Below are positions 18,685 to 28,074 of a stretch of DNA of 64,000 nucleotides, piece after piece (position 1 is the stretch's first letter; each line of letters starts with the position of its first letter). The DNA lies in NCBI RefSeq assembly GCF_001955715.1, contig NZ_CP019239.1:1550001-1614000 (forward strand), given 5' to 3'. Source of the stretch: Rhodoferax saidenbachensis (GTDB lineage: Bacteria; Pseudomonadota; Gammaproteobacteria; Burkholderiales; Burkholderiaceae_C). The translations under genes were made by a program, and so were the position numbers. The notes below the pieces were generated by a model. The model made no database searches, had not been told where the DNA came from, and saw nothing but the letters and a program-made list of their open reading frames with translations.

Positions 18685-18719
18685 AAGAGCGTTTCCCTGC
18701 GAAGGGTAACGCTCTTTTT
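18682..18719 (+). terminator. Rho-independent terminator after ppa
   Basis: The stem AAAAAGAGCGTT/AACGCTCTTTTT is extended inward by CCC/GGG with loop TGCGAA and followed by a T run. The symmetrical A and T tracts allow use in both directions, which would also serve the convergent hydrolase gene. Confidence 0.9.
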
Positions 18720-18753
18720 ATTGGGGCCCCGTGCTGGGCCGGGCCAACGGGCC

Positions 18754-19545
18754 TTAGCGTGTCGGGTCGGGGAACACCCACTGCTGCAGCCGGCCGGCGC
18801 GCTCAAACGGCTTCCAGGTGCCCGGCGTCTGCGCCAGCCGGTCGGCCACGACCCACCAGGCCGTGGGGTTGAGCCCCAAGCCAATGTGGCTGGCAAACAC
18901 TTCCACGTTTTCGGTGTTCGGGTTGGCGCGGCTGGTGGCTTGCAGGCTGGCGCTCCACGCCACCACACCGTCGGTGCGTGAGTAGATCGAGGTGGTGGGT
19001 ACGGGCGGTGCGGTTGGCAGGTCGAAGTTTTCCACCTCCTGGGTGATGCTGCGCCCGCTGGTCAGCTCGTACAGGCGCCAGGCATTGGTGCTTTTGTGCG
19101 AGCCGGAAAAGGGTGTGCCCAGGGTGATGACGCTGCGTACGCACTGGGGCAATTCCTTGGCCAGCTCGCGGGCGTACACGCCGCCCAGGCTCCAGCCGAC
19201 TAGGCTGACCGGTTCACCCGCTGCTTCGCAGGTGTCCAGCACCTGGCGTTTGGCGGTTTCCAGGATGCCGGCCCGCGGGCCGAAGTTGTAGCCCTGGTTC
19301 CAGCCCGATACGTCGTAACCCAGGTTTTGCAGGTAGCCGCGCAGGGGCAACGTGGAGCCATCGCTGGCAGACAGGCCGGGGAAAACAATCACCGGATGGC
19401 CATCGCCCACCGGGGCACGCATCAGGGCGGGCCAGCTCGGCAGCAAAGACCAAAACTCCCAGGGTGCACGAAATTCCAGTGCCATCAGCAGCGCGTTGGG
19501 TGCGGGGGCGTGTTCACTCGGGGTTGCCTTGGATGCTTTCGCCAT
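18754..19545 (-). CDS. Alpha/beta hydrolase (lipase/esterase-like)
   Basis: A 263-residue hydrolase with the oxyanion-region sequence HPVIVFPGLSASDGS, the nucleophile elbow GWSLGG (S119) and a late catalytic histidine candidate in VFASHIGLGLNPTAW. There is no signal peptide, so it is probably cytoplasmic. The SIYSRTDGVVAW segment likely carries the acid. It resembles the lipase-like hydrolases common in Burkholderiales. The substrate is unknown. It is transcribed toward the ppa terminator. Confidence 0.85.
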   Translation of the reverse strand: MAKASKATPSEHAPAPNALLMALEFRAPWEFWSLLPSWPALMRAPVGDGHPVIVFPGLSASDGSTLPLRGYLQNLGYDVSGWNQGYNFGPRAGILETAKRQVLDTCEAAGEPVSLVGWSLGGVYARELAKELPQCVRSVITLGTPFSGSHKSTNAWRLYELTSGRSITQEVENFDLPTAPPVPTTSIYSRTDGVVAWSASLQATSRANPNTENVEVFASHIGLGLNPTAWWVVADRLAQTPGTWKPFERAGRLQQWVFPDPTR

Positions 19546-19790
19546 CGTCTTCGGGGTGCACGGCGTGTGTTACGCCGTAGCGGTTGTTGGTACTGCGTTC
19601 GACGGTAGCAGCTTTTGGCGGGGGGCTGGCTGACGCAGGCGTTGTTTTGTCGGGGAAAATCGGGGTTTTCGTCACTTAGGTGACTGTGGCTGGGCGGTAC
19701 GTCCGGTCCGGATCTTGCGTAAGTCGCAATAGGTGCTGTGAAGCATTTCCTGCATCTTCTCGCTTCTGCGCCAGTTATTGCCCCAAAGAT

Positions 19791-21332
19791 ATGAACAAAT
19801 TGAAAATTTCCTCCCGTCTGGTTCTGCTGGTTGGTGTCATGAGTGCGTTATTGCTGCTAGTAGGGGGTATCGGCCTGTACGGCATGGGCAAAAGCAACGA
19901 AGCGCTGGACGCGGTGTATTCCGACCGCACGGTCCCCATTCAGCAGCTCAGCGACATCCGGTATCTGCAACTGCGTAATCTGATGTCCATCGCCGATGCC
20001 CAAACACAGCCCAACGAGGCCAACATCACCAAATCGGCCTCTGACGTGAAGACGCAACTGGCGCAAATTGATGTGCTGTGGGCTGCGTATATGGCCACCC
20101 AACTGACGCCGGAAGAGGCGCAATTGGCGGCTGCGGTTGCAGCCCTCAACAAGAAGCTTGTCAGCGAAGGCCTGCAACCTACCTTGGCGGCCCAGGCCGC
20201 CAATGACATGTATGTGGCCACACTGGCGGTGGACGAGAAACTGCGCCCGCTGTTTGCACAGGCGCGGGACAAGCTCGGTGAGTTGATCAAACTGCAGGTG
20301 GCGCTGGCCCAAAACGAGTTCGATACCTCGACCCAAAGAGCGCAAACCATCCGCGGTGTCTCCATTGCCTCCATGGTGCTGGGGCTGGGCTTTGCCATCG
20401 TCTTTGGCTGGGTACTGGCGCAGAGCATTACCAAGCCGCTGGTGCGGGCGGTGGAAATTTCCAACGCCGTAGCGCACGGTGATTTGAGCGCCCCTATTCC
20501 GACACAAGGCTCCGACGAAATTGCCGCGTTGATGCGCGCTTTGTCAGAGATGCAAGCCGGTTTGGTCACCGTGGTCACCCAGGTGCGCCACGGATCGGAG
20601 AGTGTGGCGACCGCCAGCTCGGAGATCGCCCAAGGTAACCATGACCTTTCCGCCCGCACCGAAAGCCAGGCCAGCGCCCTCGAAGAAACGGCCGCTTCGA
20701 TGGAAGAACTCGGCGCCAACGTGAAACACAACGCCGACAACGCGCGTCAGGCGAATCAACTGGCCATGCGTGCGTCCACCGTGGCGGTGCAGGGCGGTGA
20801 AGTCGTGGCCCAGGTGGTGGACACCATGAAGGGCATCAACGACAGCTCACGCAGGATTTCCGACATCATCAGCGTGATCGATGGCATCGCGTTTCAGACC
20901 AACATCCTGGCGCTGAACGCGGCGGTAGAAGCCGCGCGTGCTGGTGAACAGGGCCGTGGCTTTGCCGTGGTGGCCAGCGAAGTGCGCAGCCTGGCGGGGC
21001 GCTCTGCAGAAGCCGCCAAGGAAATCAAGATGCTGATTGGCGACAGCGTCACCCGGGTCGAACAGGGCACGGCGCTGGTAGACCGCGCCGGTACCACCAT
21101 GACAGAAGTGGTCAGCAGCATCCAACGCGTGACTGAGATCATGGGCGAGATCAGCGCGGCCAGCAACGAACAGTCCCTGGGTGTGGCCCAGGTCGGTGAA
21201 GCCGTCACACAGATGGACCAGGCGACGCAGCAAAACGCGGCGCTGGTGGAAGAGATGGCCGCCGCCGCCAGCAGTCTGAAATCTCAGGCCAACGAGCTGG
21301 TGCAGGCCGTGGCGGTGTTCAAGCTGGCCTGA
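19791..21332 (+). CDS. Methyl-accepting chemotaxis protein
   Basis: A 513-residue chemoreceptor. The ATG at 19791 places TM1 at about residues 9-31 ([24 protein letters not shown]). A four-helix-bundle ligand domain (32-185) follows, then TM2 (about 190-210, [23 protein letters not shown]), HAMP and the long coiled-coil signalling domain. The hairpin tip is [37 protein letters not shown]. The C-terminus ends AVAVFKLA without a CheR-binding NWETF-type pentapeptide. The frame is open upstream to 19680 but that part is not hydrophobic-led and lacks a good start. No che genes are adjacent. Confidence 0.92.
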   Translation: MNKLKISSRLVLLVGVMSALLLLVGGIGLYGMGKSNEALDAVYSDRTVPIQQLSDIRYLQLRNLMSIADAQTQPNEANITKSASDVKTQLAQIDVLWAAYMATQLTPEEAQLAAAVAALNKKLVSEGLQPTLAAQAANDMYVATLAVDEKLRPLFAQARDKLGELIKLQVALAQNEFDTSTQRAQTIRGVSIASMVLGLGFAIVFGWVLAQSITKPLVRAVEISNAVAHGDLSAPIPTQGSDEIAALMRALSEMQAGLVTVVTQVRHGSESVATASSEIAQGNHDLSARTESQASALEETAASMEELGANVKHNADNARQANQLAMRASTVAVQGGEVVAQVVDTMKGINDSSRRISDIISVIDGIAFQTNILALNAAVEAARAGEQGRGFAVVASEVRSLAGRSAEAAKEIKMLIGDSVTRVEQGTALVDRAGTTMTEVVSSIQRVTEIMGEISAASNEQSLGVAQVGEAVTQMDQATQQNAALVEEMAAAASSLKSQANELVQAVAVFKLA

Positions 21333-21335
21333 GAT

Positions 21336-22631
21336 TCATGAAGGCTTGCGCAACGGGCTGCGCTGGCCCAGGTCTTCCAGGTAGTCGCCAATGCCTTCAC
21401 CCTCACGCTCCAGAAAACGGGCTACGGCATCGGCAAAGGCCGGGTGCGCCAGCCAGTGGGCGCTGGTGGTCTTAACCGGCAGCAGGGCGCGGGCCATCTT
21501 GTGTTCACCCTGGGCACCACCTTCAAAGCGCTGGTAACCGTTGGCGATGCACCACTGAAGCGGTTGGTAGTAGCAGGCCTCAAAGTGCAGGCAGTCCACA
21601 CGCTCCAGCGCGCCCCAGTAGCGGCCATAGGCTACTTTTGAATCATTTAGGCCTGTAGCCCCCGTGGAATGTGCGCCAATAGCTATCAAACTGCTAGCAA
21701 TCGGGCGACCATCGCGCTCGGCAATGAACAGCAGCCAGTTCTGCGGCATGGTGTCGGCCATGCGCTGGAAGAAGTCGCGGTTCAGGTAAGGCGCATTGCC
21801 GTGTTCCAGATAAGTGCGCTCGTAGCAGCAGTAGAAAAAGTCCCAGTCGGCAGGCGTGATGGCGTGGCCTTCGGCGTGCCGGAAGGTGACCCCGGCCTCG
21901 GCCACCTTGCGCCGCTCCTGGCGGATTTTTTTGCGCTTGTCTTGCGCGAGTGAAGCCAGAAAAGCGTCGAAGTCTGTGTAGCCGGGAGCGTTTTTTCCGC
22001 TGGGCCGCCCCAAGGAAAAATGCGCCCCCTCGGGGGGCAGCGAGGACACGTCAGTGCCGAGCGTGGGGGCCACATTGGTCCAGTGGAACTGCACCGTGTG
22101 GCGCAGCATCAGGCCGGCGTCCGTGCAGGCTTGCACATCGTCATCTGCTGCAAACAGCAAATGCAGGGACGACAGGCCCTGCGCTTCGCACCACTGCACC
22201 ACGGCCCGCACTAGCGCAGCGCGTGCTTGCGCGTTGCATGCCAACAGGCGTGCACCCGGCACGGGCGTGAACGGCACGGCCACCACGGCCTTGGGGTAGT
22301 AGGGCACACGGTGCTGCTGGTAGGCGTTGGCCCAGGCCCAGTCGAACACGTATTCGCCATACGAGTGGTCCTTGAGGTAGAGCGCGCAGGCGGCCACCAT
22401 CTGGCCACCGCTTTCCAGCGTGATGAAGTGCGGCGCCCAGCCCGTGGCGGGGCAGGCGCTGCCACTGGCGTGCATAGCCGCCAGATAGGCATGTTGCATG
22501 AAGGGGCTGGTCAGGCCCTGCTGCTGCAACAGCGCGTCCCAGGCCTGCGCGTCCACCTCCAGCGGCGAGGTGAATACCCGGGTGACATAATCAGTTTCAG
22601 CCACAGCGTACCCGCTGTGTGAGGGGGTCAC
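21336..22631 (-). CDS. FemAB-like GNAT-fold acyltransferase
   Basis: A 431-residue protein resembling the peptidogalycan biosynthesis/recognition family (PF04339), with GNAT-like segments such as QDKRKKIRQERRKV, DWDFFYCCYERTYLEHG, LLFIAERDGRPIASSLIAI and AYGRYWGALERVDCLHFEACYYQPLQWCI. The GTG at 22631 is taken as start; a second GTG at 22604 is possible. Two dispersed repeats interrupt the coding sequence in frame: one at residues ~196-214 (encoding LPPEGAHFSLGRPSGKNAPG) and one at ~311-334 (encoding IGAHSTGATGLNDSKVA). It is divergent from nadE with 35 nt between starts. The function is unproven. Confidence 0.8.
   Translation of the reverse strand: MTPSHSGYAVAETDYVTRVFTSPLEVDAQAWDALLQQQGLTSPFMQHAYLAAMHASGSACPATGWAPHFITLESGGQMVAACALYLKDHSYGEYVFDWAWANAYQQHRVPYYPKAVVAVPFTPVPGARLLACNAQARAALVRAVVQWCEAQGLSSLHLLFAADDDVQACTDAGLMLRHTVQFHWTNVAPTLGTDVSSLPPEGAHFSLGRPSGKNAPGYTDFDAFLASLAQDKRKKIRQERRKVAEAGVTFRHAEGHAITPADWDFFYCCYERTYLEHGNAPYLNRDFFQRMADTMPQNWLLFIAERDGRPIASSLIAIGAHSTGATGLNDSKVAYGRYWGALERVDCLHFEACYYQPLQWCIANGYQRFEGGAQGEHKMARALLPVKTTSAHWLAHPAFADAVARFLEREGEGIGDYLEDLGQRSPLRKPS
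21631..21699 (+). repeat. Dispersed palindromic repeat, copy 3, in frame in the FemAB-like gene
   Basis: Contains CATTTAGGCCTGTAGCCCCC, GTGGAATGTGCGCCAATAGC and TATCAAACTGCTAGCA. It is antisense to the gene and is translated in the same antisense frame as the copy in murI. Confidence 0.75.
21991..22046. repeat. GC-rich palindromic repeat B, in frame in the FemAB-like gene
   Basis: TTTTTCC...GGAAAAA and GCTGGGCCGCCCCAAG...CCCCCTCGGGGGGCAGC give nested symmetry. The reverse complement matches the repeat upstream of acs (52921-52967). It is read in frame as SLPPEGAHFSLGRPSGKNAPG. Confidence 0.7.
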
Positions 22632-22666
22632 CGTCAGTGATTCCGCTAACCCAATTTTGCTGGTTC

Positions 22667-24343
22667 ATGACTCTCCAACTGTGCATCGCGCAACTCAATT
22701 TCCATGTAGGTGACCTGGACGGCAACGCCCAGAAAATCGTGACGGCCGCGCAGCAAGCCTACGCGGACGGTGCCCGCCTGCTGCTGACCCCCGAATTGTC
22801 CATTTGTGGCTACGCCGCTGAGGACTTGTTTCTGCGCCCCGCCTTTATCCAAGCCTGCGATGATGCCGTGAAAGCCGTAGCCCAGGCGTTGGCCGGGTTA
22901 AAAGGCATGTCCGTGGTGGTTGGCCACCCCACCGGGGGCGACAGCCGAACGCGTTCCACCGCAGTGCAACAGCGCTATAACGCCGCAAGCGTGCTGCGCG
23001 AAGGCCAGGTAGTTGCGACCTACGCCAAGCGCGAGTTGCCCAACTACCAGGTGTTTGACGAGCGCCGCTACTTCACACCGGGCGACGGTGTGTGTGTGTT
23101 TGAAGCCGGGGAGGGCGCGGATGCCCTGCGTGTGGGTCTGCTGATCTGCGAAGACGCCTGGTTTGAAGAGCCTGCGCGGCTGGCCAAAGAGGCCGGGGCG
23201 CAAATCCTGGCCGTCATCAACGCCTCGCCCTTCCACGTGGGCAAGGGTTACGAGCGCGAAGCCACCATGGGTGAACGCGCGCGCGCCACCGGTCTGCCGC
23301 TGGTCTACGCGCATCTGGTGGGCGGGCAGGACGAAGTGGTGTTTGAAGGGCATTCGTTTGTCCTCAACGCTGATGGCACCGTGGCCGGTCGTGCCCCCAG
23401 TTTCAAGGAAAATCTGTTTGTAGCCCGCGTGGAACATGCGCAATCAGCTATCAATATCGTAGCGAATGTGGAGCCGGTACGCACCCCTGAGGCCGACCTG
23501 TGGGATGCGCTGGTGCTGGGCGTGCGCGACTACATTGGCAAGAACGGCTTCCCCGGCGTGTTGCTGGGCCTGTCGGGGGGTATCGACTCGGCGCTGGTGC
23601 TGGCGATTGCGGTGGATGCGCTGGGACCGGACAAGGTGCGCACGGTGATGATGCCTTCGCCCTACACGGCCGACATCAGTTGGATAGACGCGCGCGAGAT
23701 GGCCGCGCGGGTGGGTGTGCGTTACGACGAAATCTCCATCGTGCCGGAATTCGAAGCTTTCAAGGCCTCTCTGGCCCCGCACTTTGTGGGCCGGGCCGAG
23801 GACACGACCGAAGAAAACATCCAGGCCCGCATCCGCGGCACGCTGCTCATGGCCATGAGCAACAAGTTCGGCAGCATCGTGTTGACCACCGGCAACAAGT
23901 CCGAAATGGCCACCGGCTACTGCACGCTGTATGGCGATATGGCCGGCGGTTTTGCCGTGATCAAGGACCTGGCCAAGACGCTGGTGTTCAAGCTGGCGCG
24001 CTGGCGCAATGCGCACGATCCGTACAGCACGGGCAGCAACCCGATCCCTGAGCGCATCATCATCCGCCCACCGAGCGCCGAACTGCGCCCCGACCAGACC
24101 GACCAGGACAGCCTGCCGCCCTACGAGGTGCTGGACGCGATCCTGGAGCGCTATATGGAGAACGACCAGAGCATGGAAGCCATCGTGGCCGCTGGCTTTG
24201 CGCGGGCCGATGTGGAGAAGGTCACGCGCCTGATCAAGATCAACGAGTACAAGCGCCGCCAGGCGCCCGTGGGCATTCGGGTTACCCACCGCAGCTTCGG
24301 CAAGGATTGGCGTTATCCTATTACCAGCCGCTTTCGTGCATGA
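22667..24343 (+). CDS. nadE: Glutamine-dependent NAD+ synthetase
   Basis: Makes NAD+ from deamido-NAD, ATP and glutamine. The ATG at 22667 (MTLQLCIAQLNFHVGDL) gives 558 residues. The N-terminal nitrilase-type amidase supplies ammonia: glutamate in PELSICGYAAEDL, lysine in KRELPNYQVFDERRYF, cysteine in LLICEDAW. The C-terminal synthetase has the PP-loop GLSGGIDSALVLAIAVDA and LTTGNKSEMATGYCTLYGDMAGGFA. A dispersed repeat is read through at residues ~251-266, between the two domains. glnB follows 57 nt downstream; PII control of this type of NadE has been reported in proteobacteria, so the pairing is meaningful. Confidence 0.96.
   Translation: MTLQLCIAQLNFHVGDLDGNAQKIVTAAQQAYADGARLLLTPELSICGYAAEDLFLRPAFIQACDDAVKAVAQALAGLKGMSVVVGHPTGGDSRTRSTAVQQRYNAASVLREGQVVATYAKRELPNYQVFDERRYFTPGDGVCVFEAGEGADALRVGLLICEDAWFEEPARLAKEAGAQILAVINASPFHVGKGYEREATMGERARATGLPLVYAHLVGGQDEVVFEGHSFVLNADGTVAGRAPSFKENLFVARVEHAQSAINIVANVEPVRTPEADLWDALVLGVRDYIGKNGFPGVLLGLSGGIDSALVLAIAVDALGPDKVRTVMMPSPYTADISWIDAREMAARVGVRYDEISIVPEFEAFKASLAPHFVGRAEDTTEENIQARIRGTLLMAMSNKFGSIVLTTGNKSEMATGYCTLYGDMAGGFAVIKDLAKTLVFKLARWRNAHDPYSTGSNPIPERIIIRPPSAELRPDQTDQDSLPPYEVLDAILERYMENDQSMEAIVAAGFARADVEKVTRLIKINEYKRRQAPVGIRVTHRSFGKDWRYPITSRFRA
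23420..23464 (+). repeat. Dispersed palindromic repeat, copy 4, in frame in nadE
   Basis: Contains GTAGCCCGCGTGGAACATGC, GCAATCAGCTATC and CGTAGCG. It encodes VARVEHAQSAINIVA in the same frame as the dnaX copy (ARMEIAQAATKVVA) and falls in the interdomain linker. Confidence 0.75.
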
Positions 24344-24388
24344 AGGGTGCGTGACAGGCGTCTTCGCCTGCGCTACTTCGACCTTTAA

Positions 24389-24739
<351 letters not shown>

Positions 24740-24766
24740 GCCGCCCGGGCCACGCGTTGGGAGCGT

Positions 24767-25354
24767 TTAGATCTGGTCCAGACGGGTGGCAGGCGCAAAG
24801 CCTGCTGCCTGCACCAGGTCCTGCAACAGGGTAGGTACCTGGTCAGACACCTGCACCAGGCCCATCTGCCAATCCCCCAGGAAGCCTTGCTTCACGGACG
24901 TGGCCAGGAAATCCATCATCCCCTGGTAGTAGCCTGCGGTATTGAGAATGCCGATGGGCTTGTCATGGTAGGCCAGCTGGCGCCAAGTCCAGACTTCAAA
25001 CAGCTCTTCAAATGTGCCGATGCCGCCGGGTAATGCCAAAAAGGCATCGGCCCGCTCGGCCATCATGCGTTTGCGCTCGTGCATGTTTTCCACGATGTGC
25101 AGCTCCGTGCAGCTACGGTTGGCCCATTCGCGTTCCACCAGTGCCTTGGGGATGATGCCGACCACGCGCCCACCGGCTTCCAGCACCGCGTCTGCGACCG
25201 TGCCCATGAGCCCGTTGTTGCCGCCACCGTAGACCAGTTGGCCGCCGCGCTCGGCAATCCAGGTGCCGACCTCACGCGCCGTTTGGGTGAAAGCCGGGTC
25301 TGCTCCGGGGCGCGAGCCACAGTAGACGCAAAGGGAGAAAGCAGGTTGGGTCAT
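24767..25354 (-). CDS. LOG family (TIGR00730) nucleotide 5'-monophosphate phosphoribohydrolase-like protein
   Basis: A 195-residue Rossmann-fold protein with GGGNNGLMG and the signature PGGIGTFEELFEVWTW. Family members include cytokinin-activating LOG enzymes and AMP or PPN nucleosidases; the substrate here is unknown. The ATG at 25354 (MTQPAFSLCVYCGSRPG) overlaps the dgkA stop as ATGA, so a longer version starting upstream is less likely. Converges with glnB. Confidence 0.9.
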   Translation of the reverse strand: MTQPAFSLCVYCGSRPGADPAFTQTAREVGTWIAERGGQLVYGGGNNGLMGTVADAVLEAGGRVVGIIPKALVEREWANRSCTELHIVENMHERKRMMAERADAFLALPGGIGTFEELFEVWTWRQLAYHDKPIGILNTAGYYQGMMDFLATSVKQGFLGDWQMGLVQVSDQVPTLLQDLVQAAGFAPATRLDQI

Positions 25355-25749
25355 ACAAATCGTTGGTAAAGCGCTGCAGCCCAGATACCCAGGCACAGCA
25401 ACAGGCTCAGCAGCACGGCGGCGCTGCCCATGTCTTTGGCCCGTTTGGACAGGTCATGCCATTCGGGGCCTACGCGGTCGATGGCGGTTTCTACCGCGGT
25501 GTTGAGCAGTTCCACCACCATCACCAGAACCACACTGCCAGCCAGTAGCGCGGTTTCGACCCAGTTGCCACCGAGCCAGAGCGACACGGGGATCAGCACC
25601 ATGGCGGCCAGGCTTTCCTGGCGAAAGGCGGTCTCGCCCCAGCCTGCGCGCAGCCCGGCCATGGAGTAACCGGTGGCATGCCACATGCGGGAGAAGCCCT
25701 TGCGGTCCTTTTGCGGATTGACGGTTGCGGAGCGGAGGTTCGAATGCAT
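25351..25749 (-). CDS. dgkA: Diacylglycerol kinase
   Basis: Small integral membrane kinase that recycles diacylglycerol to phosphatidic acid. The 132 residues contain three hydrophobic helices and the family signature VVELLNTAVETAIDRVGPEWHDLSKRAKDMGSAAV, split here only for naming. RQESLAAM sits at the first membrane boundary. It is translationally coupled to the LOG gene by ATGA and starts 11 nt after the RDD gene ends, so the three may be one operon. Confidence 0.95.
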   Translation of the reverse strand: MHSNLRSATVNPQKDRKGFSRMWHATGYSMAGLRAGWGETAFRQESLAAMVLIPVSLWLGGNWVETALLAGSVVLVMVVELLNTAVETAIDRVGPEWHDLSKRAKDMGSAAVLLSLLLCLGIWAAALYQRFV

Positions 25750-25760
25750 GGGGGGATGTA

Positions 25761-26255
25761 TCAGCGGCTCAACGGGAGCGAATGCACCAACCGGGTACCG
25801 GCCCAGACGTCGTGCCAGAACTGGCCTTGCGGATGAAAGCGGGCGAGCAGCGCCCAGACGGCGACCCAGCCGATCAGGATCACCGCCGTTTCTGGACCGC
25901 TCAACTGGAAGGGTGCAATGGCGACGAGGGGAGGCAGAAGCCAGAGCCAGCTCAGGATGTAGCGGCCCAGGGCGCGTTTTTGGGTGATGGGCATGCCGTG
26001 GCGGTCCACTACGCGGATATTCCAGGTTTTCATGGCCAGGGTCTGTCCTTTGGCCCAGAACCAGACAAAGTAGATACCAAAGACGACAAACAGAAAGGCC
26101 TGCAGGGCGTGCCGGTTGTCCATGGCGTTGCGGGTCTGGCTCAGGGTGCCGAAGAGGTAGCCGGCAATAAAAACCACGCCAAAAAGGAGCAGGCCTTCAT
26201 ACATCCAGGAGGCCATGCGGCGCCACAAACTCGGGGTGATCAATTCGTTCTGCAT
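25761..26255 (-). CDS. RDD family membrane protein
   Basis: A membrane protein of about 164 residues with the start at 26255 (MQNELITPSLWRRMASW); an ATG at 26300 would add 15 residues. Hydrophobic helices are seen at GLLLFGVVFIAGYLFG, ALQAFLFVVFGIYFVWFWA and AVILIGWVAVWALLA. The RDD-type arginine and aspartate positions are less clear than in typical members (LWRRMASW is the first). Lies between DUF3106 and dgkA on the same strand. Function unknown. Confidence 0.8.
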   Translation of the reverse strand: MQNELITPSLWRRMASWMYEGLLLFGVVFIAGYLFGTLSQTRNAMDNRHALQAFLFVVFGIYFVWFWAKGQTLAMKTWNIRVVDRHGMPITQKRALGRYILSWLWLLPPLVAIAPFQLSGPETAVILIGWVAVWALLARFHPQGQFWHDVWAGTRLVHSLPLSR

Positions 26256-26345
26256 TGCGTGGGGCTCGGGCCCCGGTTTAGGCCGGTTTTCGGCGACCAC
26301 GCATTGTAGGGGACGCCTCTGGCGCTATCTCCGACCAGTGAAGGG

Positions 26346-27050
26346 CTAATTGGCAGGCTCGACGTCGTTTGTCGGTGCAGGCAGAACGGCCGCTGTCTGG
26401 GGGCGCTGGGGCAGTAAGGTGTTGCGATCCACACCTTGTTTGGAAGTGGCCAAGGCGCGTTCGGTCTCCGGCGTGTGGCGGGTGACAGGCACCTTGGCCA
26501 GTTTGCTGGCGGATACGGGTTTGACCGCCACGGCGGCACCCACAGGCTTCTTGGCGCTGCCTTCTGCCAGTTTTTTCTTTTCTTCCGGGCTCAGGGCTTG
26601 GTAAGCCTCCCAGTTGGCTGCGCGGTCGGACGGGGCAATTTTCTTGGTCTGTGCGAAATTCAGGCGCGCCATTTCCCGGTCTTTGGGTTTCAGCGCAGCC
26701 CATTCGGCCATGCGGCTGTGCAGCTTCTCTTTATCGGGCGCGGCCATCACGGGGTAGTTTTGGGCCAACGCAATCCATTTGCGCCGCTGCCCTGCACCCA
26801 GACTGTCCCAGTTGCTTGCCAAAGGAGCCAAAGACTGGCGCTGGGCACCCGACAACTCAGCCCATGTGGGGGCGGAGGGCCCTGTGCCTGGCAGTACGGT
26901 TGGCGCGGTTGCGGTGGCAGGTGTGGCCTTGGTTTGTGCCCACAACGCACCTTGCATGGCGAACAGGCAGGCCACGCCAATCAGCAGACCGCGCAGTGGC
27001 AGGGCCTGTGTGAGAGTGGGGGCTACCCTGGAAGTCGCAAGAGTTGGCAT
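26346..27050 (-). CDS. DUF3106 family protein
   Basis: A 234-residue protein with an N-terminal hydrophobic signal (LLIGVACLFAMQGALWA) that predicts export. The central part, about 60-165, is made of repeated short helical units such as LAPLASNWDSLGAGQRRKWIA and LKPKDREMARLNFAQTKK, the DUF3106 pattern. The C-terminus is proline/alanine rich. It follows the ECF sigma and DUF3619 genes on the same strand, an arrangement often seen in Comamonadaceae. Function unknown. Confidence 0.82.
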   Translation of the reverse strand: MPTLATSRVAPTLTQALPLRGLLIGVACLFAMQGALWAQTKATPATATAPTVLPGTGPSAPTWAELSGAQRQSLAPLASNWDSLGAGQRRKWIALAQNYPVMAAPDKEKLHSRMAEWAALKPKDREMARLNFAQTKKIAPSDRAANWEAYQALSPEEKKKLAEGSAKKPVGAAVAVKPVSASKLAKVPVTRHTPETERALATSKQGVDRNTLLPQRPQTAAVLPAPTNDVEPAN

Positions 27051-27076
27051 GCAGATGGTCGAAATGCGAGAGGCAG

Positions 27077-27511
27077 TCAGTTGCTCTGGTTCAGGCGCAG
27101 GAATTGTGCAAACCCAGGGTCTGTGTAGGCCGCAGGAGGGAGATCACCGGTCAAAAGCTCAACATCTACGTCCGCCAGCTCTTGCGCGCGGCTGTTTTCT
27201 TCAAACACGGCAATCGCCAGGAGTCCGCCCACCAGTGCCAGCAGAGGAATAACAGACGCGAACCAGGCCTTGAAGCCGGAAAATCCGCCGCCCAAGCCCA
27301 GCGTGGCCGAACCATTGCCCATGACGACGGTGGAACTGGCCGCCTGGAGTTTGACGACCTTGCGCTTGGCCAGGGCCTGCATGCGTGCAGCCTTCAGTCG
27401 CTCGGAAATATCGTGGGGCAGGTTGTCCGTGGATGCCGACAGGCGGGCGGCAATATTACGCCCCAGCGAGTCCTGGTAGCCATTGCTTTGGGGTGTTTGC
27501 GCGTTTGTCAT
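27077..27511 (-). CDS. DUF3619 family protein, possible sigma-factor partner
   Basis: A 144-residue protein with a soluble N-terminal half (LGRNIAARLSASTDNLPHDISERLKAARMQAL) and one transmembrane helix at about 85-105 (WFASVIPLLALVGGLLAIAVF), followed by an acidic tail. The ATG at 27511 overlaps the stop of the ECF sigma gene as ATGA. Single-pass proteins coupled to ECF factors are often anti-sigma factors, so that role is a reasonable inference; no zinc-binding HxxxCxxC motif is present. Confidence 0.82.
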   Translation of the reverse strand: MTNAQTPQSNGYQDSLGRNIAARLSASTDNLPHDISERLKAARMQALAKRKVVKLQAASSTVVMGNGSATLGLGGGFSGFKAWFASVIPLLALVGGLLAIAVFEENSRAQELADVDVELLTGDLPPAAYTDPGFAQFLRLNQSN

Positions 27512-28074
27512 AGTCGTATTCCCTTTGCCGTCAGTGCTTTTGCGAGGGCGTGCACCGCTCTGGAGCAGTGCGTTTTGACGCTGCCCTGTGAGCAGCCCAT
27601 TGCCGCAGCGGTCTCGGCAACATCCATCTCTTCCCAATAACGCATCAGAAAGGCTTCGCGTTGACGTGCTGGAAGCTGTCCAATCTCTGTTTCGATCTCC
27701 CGCAAGGTCTGTGCCCGCTCTGTGTGCGTTTCTGCGCTCTCATTTTGCTCTGGATTGTTGGAGGCGTGTACCGCCTCCAACAAATCAAAATCGCCATCGT
27801 CATTGGCATTTTCAAAGTCCCCCATGTTGGAGAACAGGGCATTTTGCGTTTTTTGCCGGCGAAACCAGTCCAGCGTGCAGTTGGACAGGATGCGCTGGAA
27901 CAGCATGGGCAGCTCTTCGACCGATTTGTGGCCATAGTGTTCGGCCAGCTTCATCATGCTGTCCTGAACGATGTCCAATGCCGCCTCGTCGTTGCGAACG
28001 TGGTAGACCGAGCGCTTGAAAGCGCGTCGTTCGACACTTTTCAGGAATTCGGAGAGTTCGCGTTCGGATGCCAA
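27508..28074 (-). CDS. ECF-type RNA polymerase sigma factor
   Basis: A 188-residue sigma-70 family protein. Region 2 is visible as AFKRSVYHVRNDEAALDIVQDSMMKLAEHY and DWFRRQKTQN, and region 4 as LPARQREAFLMRYWEEMDVAETAAAMGCSQGSVKTHCSRAVHALAKAL. An acidic linker (NANDDGDFDLLEAVHASNNPEQ) joins them. It is coupled by ATGA to the DUF3619 gene and leads the sigma-DUF3619-DUF3106-RDD string. Target promoters are unknown. Confidence 0.92.
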   Translation of the reverse strand: MASERELSEFLKSVERRAFKRSVYHVRNDEAALDIVQDSMMKLAEHYGHKSVEELPMLFQRILSNCTLDWFRRQKTQNALFSNMGDFENANDDGDFDLLEAVHASNNPEQNESAETHTERAQTLREIETEIGQLPARQREAFLMRYWEEMDVAETAAAMGCSQGSVKTHCSRAVHALAKALTAKGIRL

